Assembly (NCBI RefSeq): GCF_900660635.1
Contig: NZ_LR215031.1
Coordinates: 512,642-576,641 of the forward strand
DNA from: Mycoplasmopsis gallopavonis
GTDB lineage: Bacteria > Bacillota_I > Bacilli_A > Mycoplasmatales > Metamycoplasmataceae
DNA: 64,000 nt
Direction of reading: 5' to 3'
Part shown: positions 1 through 9,934 of the stretch, piece by piece
Position numbering within the stretch: position 1 is the first letter of the stretch
How the letters are laid out: every line of letters starts with the position of its first letter
Made by a program: the position numbers and the translations under genes
Notes under the pieces: model-generated
The model's input: only the letters and a program-made list of their open reading frames with translations
Databases searched by the model: none
Told to the model about the DNA's origin: nothing

Positions 1-2
1 AA

Positions 3-629
3 GGAAAAAGCATAACACCAGAACAAGAAGAAGAACTTAAAAAATTCAATGTCCCAAGTTGATATATTGAAAGTATGAAGAAAATTAAGTACATGTTCCC
101 TAAAGCTCATGCTACTGCTTATGTTTTAATGGCATGAAGAATTGCTTGATTTAAACTTTATCACCCATTAGCATACTATGCAACATTCTTTACAACTCGT
201 GTTCAAGAGTTTGATGTAGAAGTTTTAGAAAACGATTTTGGTGCTAAAAAAATTAACGCAAAGTTAAAAGAATTAGATGCAATTAAAAACAAAAAAGTTA
301 ATGATAAAGAGTTAATCCAAACTCTTGAAATTGCTCGTGAACTTTATGCACGTGGTTTTAAAATTTCAAAAATTAATTTAGAAAAATCGCTTGCTAATGA
401 ATGAGTAATTGATGCAGCAAATGGAGCATTAATTCCGCCGTTTGCTTCAATTAAAGGAATTGGTGTATCGGTAGCTGAAAAAATTGTTCAAGCACGTGAA
501 GAAAGTGATTTTCGATCAAAAGAAGATTTCAAAAAACGTAGCACAATTAACTCAACTCTTTTTAAAACAATTGATGAACTAGGTGTTTTAGAAAGCTTAA
601 ACGAAACCGATCAAATGACTTTATTTTAA
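3..629 (+). CDS. polC: DNA polymerase III alpha subunit PolC-type, C-terminal part
   Basis: This is the last 208 residues of the replicative DNA polymerase III alpha subunit; the 5' part lies outside the window. The open frame starts at base 3 and ends with TAA. It needs TGA as Trp (for example bases 60-62 and 136-138). Recognisable PolC C-terminal blocks are FPKAHATAYVLMAWRIAW and the helix-hairpin-helix-like segment PPFASIKGIGVSVAEKI near the end, and the product ends in QMTLF. The ending resembles the hydrophobic/acidic clamp-binding tails of bacterial replicases (family knowledge). The gene is followed closely by a trigger-factor-related gene on the same strand. The identification is firm; PolC rather than DnaE is preferred because mollicutes carry PolC with this kind of tail. 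Confidence 0.88.
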
Positions 630-745
630 AAAATGCAGCAATGCATTTTTTTATTTAAGCAAACAACCACTGACTTTGCTAATTTTTTGAATAAAATATT
701 CAAGAAAAGGGTAAAATTATTAATATAAATCATATTAGGAGAAAA

Positions 746-1879
746 ATGTTAAAACACGATATTATTCAATTTAAATTAGAAGGTGAAGAATGAATTAAAG
801 CTCAAAACGACGCTTTAAATTACCTCAATAAAAAACACGAAAAAGATTTAAGTAAAGTTAATCAAAAATTAATTTTAGAACTTGCACAAAATGCTTATAT
901 TGAAATGAAAATCAATGAAGTATTTACAAAAGACTTTTTTAAAGATAACATTATTTCATTAATGCCAATCTCTCAAAATATTAAAGCCACAATTGAAACA
1001 CTAGAATTTGAACTTAAAAAATATTATTTTGATGATTTTTCAAAAATTAGTTTTGAATTAAAAAACAAACCAAAATTCCAAGTTGATTCAGATTATCAAG
1101 AAAAAATTCAGCAATTCCAAACAGACTTCTTAAAAAGTTATGAATTTTTATTAGATGTAGATCGAGCAATTCAAGATAATGATTTTGTTCAATTAAAAAT
1201 AAAAATCAAAAACAAAGATTTAGAACAGGATCGGACAATTCAAGTTATTGCCAACCAAAAAGCAACCACAGAGGTTGAAAAGGCTATCATTGGACTTAAA
1301 AAAGGTGATAAAACCGAAATTACCAAAGATGAAACAAAATTATTTATTGAAGTGGATCAAATCAAAGAAAAAAAGGTTATGCCAATTACTGAAGAAAATA
1401 TTCACTTATTAAATTTACCTGAAATTAAATCATTAAATGATGTTCAGAATCAAATTGCTAAGTCTGTTACAGCTGAAATTTTTTCAGATGCTCTTTTTAA
1501 ATATAGTCAAGAAGTTTGACAAGACTTATTTAAAAATAATCCTCAATTAGAAATTCCGACAGAACTTTTAAATTTCGAATTAAATAAAAATGTTCAAAAC
1601 CCAGAAGAATTCGCAAAATTCCAAGAACAAGCTAAAGAAATGATTACACAATTCTTTTGAGTAATGCTTGTTCAAAAAGCTTTAAAACTTCGTCCAACAG
1701 AAGAAGAAATCCAAAAAGAAACCAAATTAGTTCAAAGCTTTTTAAATGAACCAGATCCTAATAAAATTGACCGTGGAAGAATCAATTATATTCTCACAAG
1801 TAAAAAATTGGGTCTTTATTATTTAAATCAAGATAACAAAGAACTTGCTGCTGATGTGGAAGCAAAAATTCAATTTTAA
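746..1879 (+). CDS. tig: Trigger-factor-related chaperone
   Basis: A 377-residue protein with a good ribosome site (TTAGGAGAAAAATG), read with TGA as Trp at several positions. The order of segments matches trigger factor: an N-terminal ribosome-binding-like part (about residues 1-140), a short degenerate FKBP/PPIase-like segment (about 145-235, with GLKKGDKTEI and FIEVDQIKEKKV), and a helical C-terminal arm. It is clearly shorter than a standard trigger factor (about 430-480 residues), like the trigger-factor-related proteins of mycoplasmas. The expected role is binding of nascent chains at the ribosome exit; loss of prolyl isomerase activity is an inference from the degenerate middle domain. 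Its own terminator downstream is split by an IS element. Confidence 0.7.
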
Positions 1880-1891
1880 AAACTACCTCTA

Positions 1892-3159
1892 TAAACTAGG
1901 ACAGAAAAAATTAACAATTTATTAAATTGAATAACCCCGTACTATATTCGTATGGGGTTTTTTAATTCAGACATGATTGAATTCTAAATTTGTTGTATCA
2001 ATTAACATAATTAGATATTACTTTTTCTAGTTCACTCAAAGTCATAGCTTTGATATTTAAATCTCTAATTAATTCAGTTTTTAAATTTGAAAATCAATAT
2101 TCCACAACTCTATTATCTAAACTATTTCCTACTTTTGAAAGTGAAATTATTCCACCTTTATTTTCAATAAAACGAGAAAAATCATCAGATGTATAAGTTG
2201 AGCAATGATCTGAATGTAGTATAAAACTTTTTTCAAAATCAACATTTTCAAATGTTTTGTAAATTAATTTTGAATCATTAAATTTGGAAAGAGAAAAACT
2301 AATTATTTCTTTAGTTTTATGTTTAATCACTACTGAAAGATAAACATTATTGTTTATCGCATCTTTTGTCGCTGGGAGATATGTTACATCAGTAGCATAT
2401 ATATTTCTGTTATATACATCGTTATAATCTCTATTCACAATGTTTTCTTTTATGACAGATGTGTTCTTTACTTCTTTTAATTTTTTTCTTTTTCTGATAT
2501 TGCAAAATAAACCTAAGGCATTCATATATCTTCCTAGAGTTCTTTCGTTTATGTCTATTTTATAGTGCTTTAAGATAAAATATTTTAATTTTTGTCTACC
2601 ATATTTAGATCTATTTTGTTTAAATGAATCAATAATCAAGTCTTGGTACTTTATTTTTCTGGATTTAATTCTAGGAGCAAAATTATTTCTTTTATGTTTG
2701 GATATTGTTTGTCTACAAAGATACAACAAAATAGCAAGTTTATACGAAGCCATATTAATATTTGATGCCTCTTGAACTTTCTCTGTTTTAAATTTATCTC
2801 TTGTAATTTCTCTATATCTTTTTGCAATTTCAATTAAATCTTCTCGTGTAAAAATGTCTCAATTTATATCTTGTTCTTTCACTTTTCTTGACCTACCACT
2901 TCCAGGCTTTCTTGGTTTTTTATTCATATTACAATTATAATGTTTTAATATTCCTCGTAATCTTGCTTTCACATATTTATCTTTTGCTTTTGCACCATAT
3001 TTATACATAAGTTCAATTGCATACTTTTTGCCTAATTGAAAAAATGTATTATAAATTTCTTTTTCTTGTTCTTCTGTAAAATGTTTACCCATTTTTTCTC
3101 CTTTAAAAATATAAAAAATGAACATTCGAAGGAATGTTAATTTTTATTGTCCTAGTTTA
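1892..3159 (-). mobile_element. IS3-type element A, copy 1
   Basis: This 1268-bp element is bounded by imperfect terminal inverted repeats beginning TAAACTAGGACA and flanked by a 3-bp direct repeat CTA (1889-1891 and 3160-3162). Two more copies of identical length occur at 19336-20603 and 43556-44823. It carries one transposase gene, a hairpin with a T-tract at its left end before the transposase ribosome site, and a CCCCATAC/GTATGGGG-type hairpin at its right end. The DDE pattern and 3-bp duplication fit the IS3 family, probably the IS150 group (inference). This copy is inverted relative to the other two. Confidence 0.9.
1962..3092 (-). CDS. IS3-type transposase A, C-terminally truncated
   Basis: Single-frame IS3-family transposase starting at MGKHFTEEQ after AAAGGAGAAAAA. 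The N-terminal part is a helix-turn-helix-like DNA-binding region. The catalytic DDE residues are in ATDVTY, LHSDHCSTY and the segment LDNRVVEYWFSNLK. Internal TGA codons are read as Trp. In copies 2 and 3 the conserved tail is LNWKTPYEYS and so on, with Trp encoded by TGA; here the same codon is TAA (1962-1964). This copy therefore stops after LN and loses 17 residues. The catalytic core is complete, so it may be weakened rather than dead. No frameshift between an orfA and an orfB is needed, unlike many IS3 members. Confidence 0.85.
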
Positions 3160-3173
3160 CTAAGGTAGTTTTT

Positions 3174-3983
3174 TTATAAAAATTGTTCTAAATATTTTGC
3201 AAGTCCTTGCTCATCACAAGTATATTCTGTGATTTCATCTGCAATATCTTTTAATTTTTGTGTTGAGTTTTTCATGGCAACTAACTTTCCAACTTTTCCT
3301 TTTGCAGAAGCATCATTCATAGAATCACCAATGTGGATTGCATCCTGAGGATCAATTCCAAGCATTTTGCAATAATTTTGCTCAGCTATTCCTTTTGAAG
3401 CTGTTTTTTTAGTGATTTCAATAACTAAATTTTTGCTCCCTGAAAATGCAACTTCAAGATCATCTTTAAAAATTTCACGAAGTTCGTCATGTATTTTTTG
3501 AATTTTCTTTTGTCTAACTCCGCTTGCAAGAACTTTATAGATCGGGAAATCGTTTTTAAATTCTGAATAAAGTTTTAAATCAGTTTTTCTTAATTTTAAA
3601 ATTCATTTAAAAATATTTCGCTTAACAAAAGTTAAATGATCAAAATTAGAATTAAAAATAATTCAACATTTATTTTTGGTTAAAACTTGATATAACTTTT
3701 CAATAACAGAAGCAGGAATAATTTCTTTATGAACCACTTCTTTATTCCGAATAATTTGTGCACCATTTCAAGCAATAAAATCACTCATATTTAATGAATT
3801 AATGATTTTTCAAGTCGTATCATTAACTCCACGACCTGTCGCAACTACAACTGGAATTGTTTTAGAAAGCTTAGCAATAACTTCTTTGGTATAGTTTGAT
3901 GGACGCTTATTGTATCATTTTTTAGCAGGAGCATCCATTGCTGTTCCATCTAAGTCAATAAAAATAATTTTTGGTTTATTCAT
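3174..3983 (-). CDS. Cof-type HAD-superfamily phosphatase
   Basis: A 269-residue protein of the Cof/YidA-like HAD hydrolases, which dephosphorylate sugar phosphates, nucleotides or flavin nucleotides; the substrate cannot be told from sequence. HAD motif I is FIDLDGT near the N terminus, followed by VVVATGRG (motif II) and by IHIGDSMNDASA (motif IV). A cap domain lies between motifs II and IV. The start is ATG at 3983, with TATAAT (3991-3996) only 7 nt upstream and no Shine-Dalgarno, so the mRNA is probably leaderless. It is convergent with tig across the IS-split terminator and divergent from ligA. A second family member occurs at 20640-21476. Confidence 0.85.
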
Positions 3984-4117
3984 AAATATAATTATAAATG
4001 AGATTTTTAATAGACACTTCAAGAAAACTTCTAAAACTAAGGTAATTTATTTTCTACAACTCACAAGAATATTGAATTTTTTATTCATTTCAAAATTCCT
4101 TTAACTATAATTGAAAT

Positions 4118-6106
4118 ATGCAAAATAAGAAACAAAAAATTTTAAACCAAATGAATGATTTAATTTCAAAAATCAATACTTGAAATAAAGAATATTATAA
4201 CGATAATAATCCAAGTGTTTCTGATCAAGAATACGATCTTGCCTTAGCTGAGCTCAAACAATTAGAACAAGCTTATCCACAGTTAATTCAAAGTGACTCA
4301 CCCACTTTAAAAATCGGTGGGTTTGCTGATTCTAAATTCCAAAAATACACCCATCAAAAACCAATGTTATCGCTTGCAAAAGCATATAACCTCGATGATG
4401 TCCAAAAGTTTTTTGAAAATACTCAAAAAGCTTTAAACAAACAAGAATTGGCATATAGCTTAGAACCTAAAATTGATGGTTTATCCATTTCACTTCACTA
4501 TCAAGACGGTCAATTAATTAAAGCAGTTACCCGTGGAGATGGAGTTATTGGGGAAGATGTAACTGAAAACATTTATCAAATTCATTCAATCCCTAAAAGA
4601 ATTAATAATCACAACTATTTAGAAATTAGAGGGGAAGTTTTTTTACCTAAAACTAAATTTCAAAAATTAAATCAAGAATTAGTTCTTTCTGAGCAAAAAC
4701 CATTTGCAAACCCAAGAAACGCTGCTTCTGGAACTCTTAGACAACTTGATCCTGAAATTGTTGCAAAAAGAGAACTAGATGCTATTTTATACGATCTTGT
4801 AAATCCTGAATTAATTGGTTTATCTTCACAAGAACAAGTCTTAGATTTTCTTAAAAAAGAGGGATTTCAAACCAATCCTTACTCTTTTATTAGTGGAGAC
4901 TTTGATTTTATTTTTAATAAAATTAATGAATTTAAAGATTTAAAAAATAGTTTTGAATTTGATTGTGATGGATTTGTAATTAAACTAAATGAAGTAGAAA
5001 ACTGGGATAAATTAGGTAGTACAGCTAAATTTCCAAAATATGCCATAGCCTATAAATACGAAACAGAAGAAGCAATTAGTCAGATTTTAGCAATTAAAAC
5101 AACTGTTGGACGAACAGGTAAAATCACCTATGTAGCTGAATTAGAACCTATTTCCTTAAATCAAACAATCGTCCAAAACGCCACACTTCATAATTATGAA
5201 TTTATTGAAAGTATGAATATTAATATTGGAGATGATGTTAAAGTTATTAAAAGTGGCGAGATTATCCCTAAAATTATTGCACTTGTGAACAAAAATAGTC
5301 AAGGAGTGCTTGAAAAAGTTCTTTATTGCCCATCTTGTAATTCGCTTTTACAGGAAATCGATGAAAATGTTGATCAGTTTTGTTTAAATTTAGATTGTCA
5401 GGAAAAACAAATTAAGAATTTAATCCACTTTGTTTCTCGTCCTTCATTTAACATCATCACTCTTGGTGAATCTTACATTCGACTGTTTTTTGAAAAAGGT
5501 TTTTTAAGTGATTTATATTCAATTTTTAACTTAAAAGAATATAGTCAGCAGATCTTAGAAATTCGTGGTTTTAAGGACAAAAAACTTGACAATATTCTAA
5601 GTAGCATCGAAAAAGCTAAAGAAATCGAACTAGCAAAAGCTCTTTTTGCTCTTGGTATTAAGCACATTGGAGCACAAGTGGCTGAATTAATAACTCAAAA
5701 AATTAGTAAACTCAGTGATCTAATTTCATTAAATTGAGAAGAACTAAGTAAAATAGACACAATTGGTCCTAAAATTATTGAATCACTTCAAGAATATGTT
5801 TCTAAAATTCCAAATCAAGAGCTTTTAACTAAATTAGATCAAATCTTAATTTATAAAAACTCTAAAAAAATTCTTGATACCAAACTGACTAATTTAAGTT
5901 TTGTAATCACAGGTACATTAAGTCAAAGTAGAGATTATTTTAAAGATAAAATTCTACAAAATGGTGGAAAAGTTCTTTCTAGTATTTCTAAAAATGTCGA
6001 CTACCTATTAATCGGAGAAAATGCAGGAAGTAAACTTGAAAAAGCACAAAAATTAGAAATTAAAATTATTAATGAAGATGAGTTTCTTGCGATGATTGAA
6101 AAATAA
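4118..6106 (+). CDS. ligA: NAD-dependent DNA ligase
   Basis: A 662-residue ligase that seals nicks in replication and repair using NAD+. In order: an N-terminal Ia-like region (NPSVSDQEYDLALAEL), the adenylation domain with the active-site lysine in EPKIDGLSISL, then RGEVFLP and NPRNAASGTLRQLDP. An OB fold follows, then a four-cysteine zinc site (CPSCN...C...C), helix-hairpin-helix repeats, and a C-terminal BRCT domain (about residues 590-662, FVITGTLSQSRDYF). Several in-frame TGA codons are Trp, and one TGG also occurs. The start is ATG at 4118; TATAAT at 4106-4111 lies 6 nt upstream with no Shine-Dalgarno, suggesting a leaderless message. Length and domain set are complete. Confidence 0.96.
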
Positions 6107-6130
6107 AAAATCACTTTAAGTGATTTTTTA
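6105..6130. terminator. Terminator between ligA and rplS
   Basis: The inverted repeat AATCACTT/AAGTGATT with flanking A and T tracts lies directly after the ligA stop, between convergent genes. It can serve both strands. Confidence 0.8.
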
Positions 6131-6184
6131 TTTCAACAAATTTATGTTTAAAATAAATAAGTTCTAAATTGGGAAAAATGGAAA

Positions 6185-6541
6185 TTATTTGTTTCTTTTA
6201 ATTTCTTTAAGACGAGCACTCTTACCTTTACGATCTCTCATAAAGTATAATCTTTTTCTACGAACTTTATTTGAACGAACTACTTCGATGTGTGCAATAA
6301 GTGGTGAATTAACTGGGAAAGTTCTTTCAACACCAACACCATATGAAATTTTTCTAACAGTAAAAACTTCTCTTGTTCCTGATTCTTTTTTAGAAATTAC
6401 TAAACCTTCAAAAATTTGGATACGTTCTTTTTCTCCTTCACGAATTCTTACGTGAACTTTAACGTTATCTCCTGTTTGAAAGCTTGGTAAATCTGAACGT
6501 AATTGTGACTTTTCAACAACTTCTAATAATCTATTTCTCAT
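6185..6541 (-). CDS. rplS: 50S ribosomal protein L19
   Basis: A 118-residue ribosomal protein of the 30S-50S interface. It begins [14 protein letters not shown] and contains the L19 block [20 protein letters not shown], followed by [14 protein letters not shown] and the basic tail. It is the last gene of rpsP-trmD-rplS. Its ATG lies within the end of trmD (the trmD stop is at 6531-6533, an 11-nt overlap), so translation is probably coupled to trmD. Confidence 0.97.
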   Translation of the reverse strand: MRNRLLEVVEKSQLRSDLPSFQTGDNVKVHVRIREGEKERIQIFEGLVISKKESGTREVFTVRKISYGVGVERTFPVNSPLIAHIEVVRSNKVRRKRLYFMRDRKGKSARLKEIKRNK

Positions 6542-7217
6542 GTTTCTTTATCCTTTCGATGATATCAGGTCTGTTTCTAAGAGTTTTCTCTCATTGTGCT
6601 TTTGTTTTTCACTCCTGAATATCTTTATGGTTACCATTAAACAAGACTTCTGGAACTTTCATTCCTTTATATTCTCTTGGTCTTGTATATTGTGGATAAT
6701 CAAGTAAACCTATTCCTTGAAAAGAGTCAAATTCATGCGACTCTTGTTTAATTACCCCAGGGATTAAACGAATAATACTATCAGCCATTACCATCGAAGG
6801 TAATTCACCACCAGTTAAAACATAATCTCCAATTGATAATTCAACATCTACAAGTTCAACTACTCTTTCGTCAAATCCTTCATAACGACCTGAAATGAAG
6901 GTAATTTCTTCTTTTGTAGCTAACTCATGAGCAATTTCTTGAGTAAAAGTTTTTCCTTGCGGAGAAACCAAAACTTTGTAACCACCACGATTTTTTAATG
7001 ACTCCAAAGCAAGATCAATTGGTTCAACTTGCAATAAGAGACCATGACCTCCACCATAAATTTCATCATCTACTTTCCGGTGCTTACTTGTACTAAAATT
7101 GCGAAAATCAATAACTTGAAAATTTATTAATCCTTTTTGTCTTGCTTTATCAACAATACTTTCATTAATAAATGGTTCAAAGTATTTAGGGAATAAGGTT
7201 AGAAAATTGATTTTCAT
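6531..7217 (-). CDS. trmD: tRNA (guanine37-N1)-methyltransferase
   Basis: A 228-residue knotted SPOUT methyltransferase that makes m1G37 next to the anticodon and so prevents +1 frameshifting. Diagnostic segments are [38 protein letters not shown] and [12 protein letters not shown]. The C-terminal part contains two Trp encoded by TGA. It overlaps rpsP by one base (TAATG, 7215-7219) and rplS by 11 bases, so all three genes are one translationally linked operon. rimM, often found between rpsP and trmD in other bacteria, is absent here. Confidence 0.97.
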
Positions 7218-7465
7218 TATTTTTTAAGTTCTTCAGTTAATTTATTAGCTCTGAATAAGTTAGCAACAGTCACAGTAGGTTGTACACCTTCTTTAAGTCA
7301 TTTAGCTGTTTGTTCTTTGTTTAAAACAAGTTCTTTTGTTGTAGGGTTGTAGTGTCCTAAAGCTTCGATAAATTTACCATCACGTGGTGCTCTAGCATCA
7401 GCAGCAACAATTTTGTATACTGGTCTGAATTTGCTTCCCATTCTTTTTAATCTAATTTTTACCAT
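7217..7465 (-). CDS. rpsP: 30S ribosomal protein S16
   Basis: An 82-residue small-subunit assembly protein: [20 protein letters not shown], then [19 protein letters not shown] and a Lys-rich end. The ribosome site AGGAGGACAAATG is strong. It is the first gene of the rpsP-trmD-rplS operon. Its TAA shares a base with the trmD ATG. Confidence 0.97.
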
Positions 7466-7481
7466 TTGTCCTCCTTTTTAA

Positions 7482-7523
7482 ATGTCAAGCAAAAGTGCTT
7501 GACAGCTAAGTGTTAATATTATA
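7482..7523 (-). promoter_or_regulatory. rpsP operon promoter and leader hairpin
   Basis: On the minus strand TATAAT occupies 7518-7523. It is followed by a short leader holding the inverted repeat GTCAAGCA/TGCTTGAC (loop CTTT) just before the AGGAGG site. The hairpin could be an autoregulatory element for the ribosomal-protein operon; that role is inferred, while the repeat itself is plain. Confidence 0.6.
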
Positions 7524-7544
7524 AAGTAAAAAAGTCTTTTTTTA

Positions 7545-8271
7545 GTCAAAAAATTAAATTATTTATTCAGAAAAATCTCTTATTTTAGTCTAATAAAAAA
7601 TTAAAATATTTATTTTGACTACTAAATGTGGAAAAATTACCAATTTTATTTCTGTCTTTTTCTATAAGAGTATAATAATTACGGATGTGAAAATATTTTT
7701 GCATCCAAAAAAAGACCCTTTTAAAATTAAAAACTATTCAATTTAAACTCAATTAAAAAATACTTATATCTCTTTTTATTATTGTATATATATTCAAAAA
7801 TCAACCTCAAAATCTATCTTAGATAAAATTATTTCTATTAATTAAATTCGTTTTATTATATTTTATTTTTTAGAGTCTCGTTTTTATTATTGAAAAATCG
7901 TTAATCTATTCTTCTTGGATTTGAATACTATTTTTCTCTTTTCTTATGTGTTTATAAAATCCTTTATATTAAACTTCGTGATTAACTTAATATTAATTTA
8001 ATTTAAATTTTTGTAATTTTTTATTTTTTTCTTTAAGGTGTTTTCCTCTTTAATATTTTTAATTTTTATTTTTTATTTTCTTTTCGCTTTCACTTTAATA
8101 TTAAAGATTTAGAAAAAACGATTTATTAAGATTTTGTAATACAAAGTTTTTACCTCCTTTCGTTTTTGTTAAAATAATAACATATAACACATTTTAAATA
8201 CCTAATTTTGAACCTCCAATTTAATTAGGTGTAATTACAATTTAAAAATAAAATAAAAAAGCCAGCTAGTG
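7545..8271. other. Gene-free AT-rich interval of about 730 bp
   Basis: No credible long reading frame exists on either strand. On the minus strand there are two strong Shine-Dalgarno-like sites. GGAGG near 8212 precedes a 7-codon frame. AAAGGAGG near 8155-8162 is followed 7 nt later by TTG and an 11-codon frame (TTG-YYKILINRFF-stop). An inverted repeat GGATG/CATCC lies at about 7683-7706 next to a TATAAT-like box at 7668-7673. The rest is purine-rich on the minus strand with no recognisable family. It could be a decayed gene or a regulatory RNA; I see no rnpB, tmRNA or SRP RNA signature. Confidence 0.5.
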
Positions 8272-9595
8272 TAAACTGGGACACGAAATATGGACACAAC
8301 CATATTTCGTGTTTTTATATATTTAGGAGGTATTATGAGACAATTAAAGGCACATGAATGATTAGAACTATTCGGTAGTTATGAAGATTACAAAAATAAT
8401 TTGATATCAAAAAATGATTTTGAACTTAAATATTATTCAATCAGAGGTTTTAGTTTTTTTGATAGAAAATTCAATGAGGCTAAAAAATATTTTGTCTTCA
8501 AGTATAACAGATATAATTTAGGAATGATAAATATAGAATCGCAAACAGGTAAATCATCTAAAAAAGGTAAAGGGTCAGGTAGACCAAAAAGGCAAAAAAT
8601 TACTCCTATTGAAATTGTAAAAAAGGAATGAGAAAAAATGCCTAAGGAACAATTGATTGAAATTTTAGAAATTTATAAAGACTCTTTTGATAGAAATAAT
8701 ATTGAAGTTGATATTTCTAAAATTAAGAAATCTTCACTTTCTACAAGAAAATTGGGCCTATGCTTTAATAAATCTAAGTCAACAATTCACAATCTAAAAA
8801 CTAAAGAGCAGCAAACAAGAAAAAAATCTGTAAATACTAAATATGATGAATTAATAATTAAGTCATTTAAGAAAAATAAGGGTTTGTTTGGTAGAAAAAG
8901 ATTGGAAAGTTATATTAGAACAAAATTCCAAATAGATCTAAATTATAGGACTATTGGTAGAGCGATGAGAAGATTAAACTTATTTTGTTTAATCAGAAGA
9001 AAGAAAATAGATAGAGAACAAAAGAACACAAACGTAAAATTTATAGATCTTGTTAATCGTGATTATCACGGAGAGACAAACCAAATAATTGCCACTGATG
9101 TTACTTATATTTCTGCACCAAAAGATTGCTTAAACAATTTTGTATTTTTATCTGTTGCGATTGATCACAAAAGCAAATTTGTTGTTAATTATAATCTTTC
9201 AAAAAGAAATGATTTAGAACTAGTAATAGAACATATGTCTAAAATCAAAATGGATAAAAAATGAATAGCTCATTCTGATCATGGTTTCCAATATTCTTCA
9301 AAAACTTATGTAGATTTAATTCAGAAAAACAATGGTGTTGTATCAATGGGTAGAGTAGGAAATTCTTTAGATAATAGAGAAGCAGAATATTTCTTTTCAA
9401 TTTTAAAATCAGAATGTTTAAAATTAATCGATATTACAAAAATAACTTTTAATGAATTAAAATCACTGATTGATGATTTTGTGTTTTGATACAACAACGA
9501 AAGAATTCAATCAGTATTAAATTGAAAAACACCTCAAGAGTGTTGAGGTGTTTTAGTAAATTAAACTTTTTGTCCACTTTTCGTGTCCCAGTTTA
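8272..9595 (+). mobile_element. IS3-type element B, copy 1
   Basis: A 1324-bp element with inverted ends TAAACTGGGACACGAAA and a 4-bp direct repeat AGTG (8268-8271, 9596-9599). The left end holds a 13-bp hairpin (ACACGAAATATGG/CCATATTTCGTGT) followed by T5, placed before the transposase ribosome site. The right end holds AAAACACCTCAA/TTGAGGTGTTTT. Copy 2 at 13754-15077 has the same length and differs at very few bases. Ends and gene plan are like element A, so both probably belong to one IS3 subgroup. Confidence 0.9.
8335..9564 (+). CDS. IS3-type transposase B, copy 1
   Basis: A 409-residue single-frame transposase starting MRQLKAHEWLELFGSYE after TTTAGGAGGTATT. The N-terminal 110 residues are DNA-binding-like and basic (KGKGSGRPKRQK). 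A second helical region contains STRKLGLCFNKSKSTIH. The catalytic core has IATDVTYISAP, WIAHSDHGFQYS and NSLDNREAEYFFSILKSE, giving D, D and E. It ends WKTPQECWGVLVN. TGA encodes Trp at five or more places. It is intact and nearly identical to copy 2, so recently active. Confidence 0.92.
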
Positions 9596-9619
9596 AGTGT
9601 CGACTTCTAGCTGGTTATT

Positions 9620-9934
9620 TTATTTATAAGGAATAATGTGAATGTGAGTGTGCATAACTTCTTGTCCTGCACTTGTGCCTGTATTAATTTGAAGTTTAAA
9701 TCCTGAAATTTGTCCTGATTCTACTAATTTTCGTGCAAGCTCTAATGCTTTTAAAAAGAGATAAGAGCTTAGTTCTTGATCGTGACCTAAAATATTTTCT
9801 TTAGTTTGTTTGGGAATAACTAAAAAATGTCCAGGTTGTTTAGGGTGAATATCATAAATAGCAATTACTTTATCATCTTCATAAAGAATGTCGCTAGGAA
9901 TTTCACGAGCAATAATTTTTTCAAATAAAGTCAT
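9620..9934 (-). CDS. hinT: HIT-family nucleotide-binding protein HinT
   Basis: A 104-residue histidine-triad protein that hydrolyses purine nucleoside phosphoramidates or AMP conjugates. The signature HTHIHIIPYK is at the C terminus, and FEKIIAREIPSDILYEDD with IYDIHPKQPGHFLVIPK is typical of the family. It is the last gene of p80-p60-hinT. Its ATG shares a base with the p60 stop (TAATG). In M. hominis HinT is known to interact with the P60/P80 membrane complex, and the conserved order here argues for the same complex. Confidence 0.93.
   Translation of the reverse strand: MTLFEKIIAREIPSDILYEDDKVIAIYDIHPKQPGHFLVIPKQTKENILGHDQELSSYLFLKALELARKLVESGQISGFKLQINTGTSAGQEVMHTHIHIIPYK

Larger units (their letters stand above)
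1878..3173. terminator. Bidirectional terminator split by an IS element
   Basis: The two arms AAAAACTACCT (1878-1888) and AGGTAGTTTTT (3163-3173) are exact reverse complements. They are separated only by the IS and its 3-bp target duplication CTA. Without the IS they form an 11-bp stem with a CTA loop, A-rich before and T-rich after, between the convergent genes tig and the HAD phosphatase. This is a textbook two-way rho-independent terminator whose loop was the insertion target. Confidence 0.8.
8255..9618. terminator. hinT-side terminator split by an IS element
   Basis: The arms GCCAGCTAG (8261-8269, preceded by A6) and CTAGCTGGT (9607-9615, followed by a T-rich run) pair over 9 bp once the IS is removed, leaving a 9-nt loop. 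The insertion lies at the loop edge. The terminator belongs to the minus-strand p80-p60-hinT operon and may also serve the plus strand. Confidence 0.75.

Noticed and set aside
2651..2833. 60-codon frame in element A (also in copies 2 and 3)
   Set aside because: A different frame inside the transposase gene. I considered an orfA/orfB frameshift product, but the transposase is already continuous in one frame with TGA as Trp.
6189..6455. 88-codon frame on the plus strand opposite rplS
   Set aside because: Antisense shadow of a certain ribosomal protein gene; no ribosome site or family.
7545..8271. Possible rnpB, tmRNA or SRP RNA in the gene-free interval
   Set aside because: None of the conserved cores (such as the RNase P P4 or SRP loop sequences) could be found, and base composition is too AT-rich.
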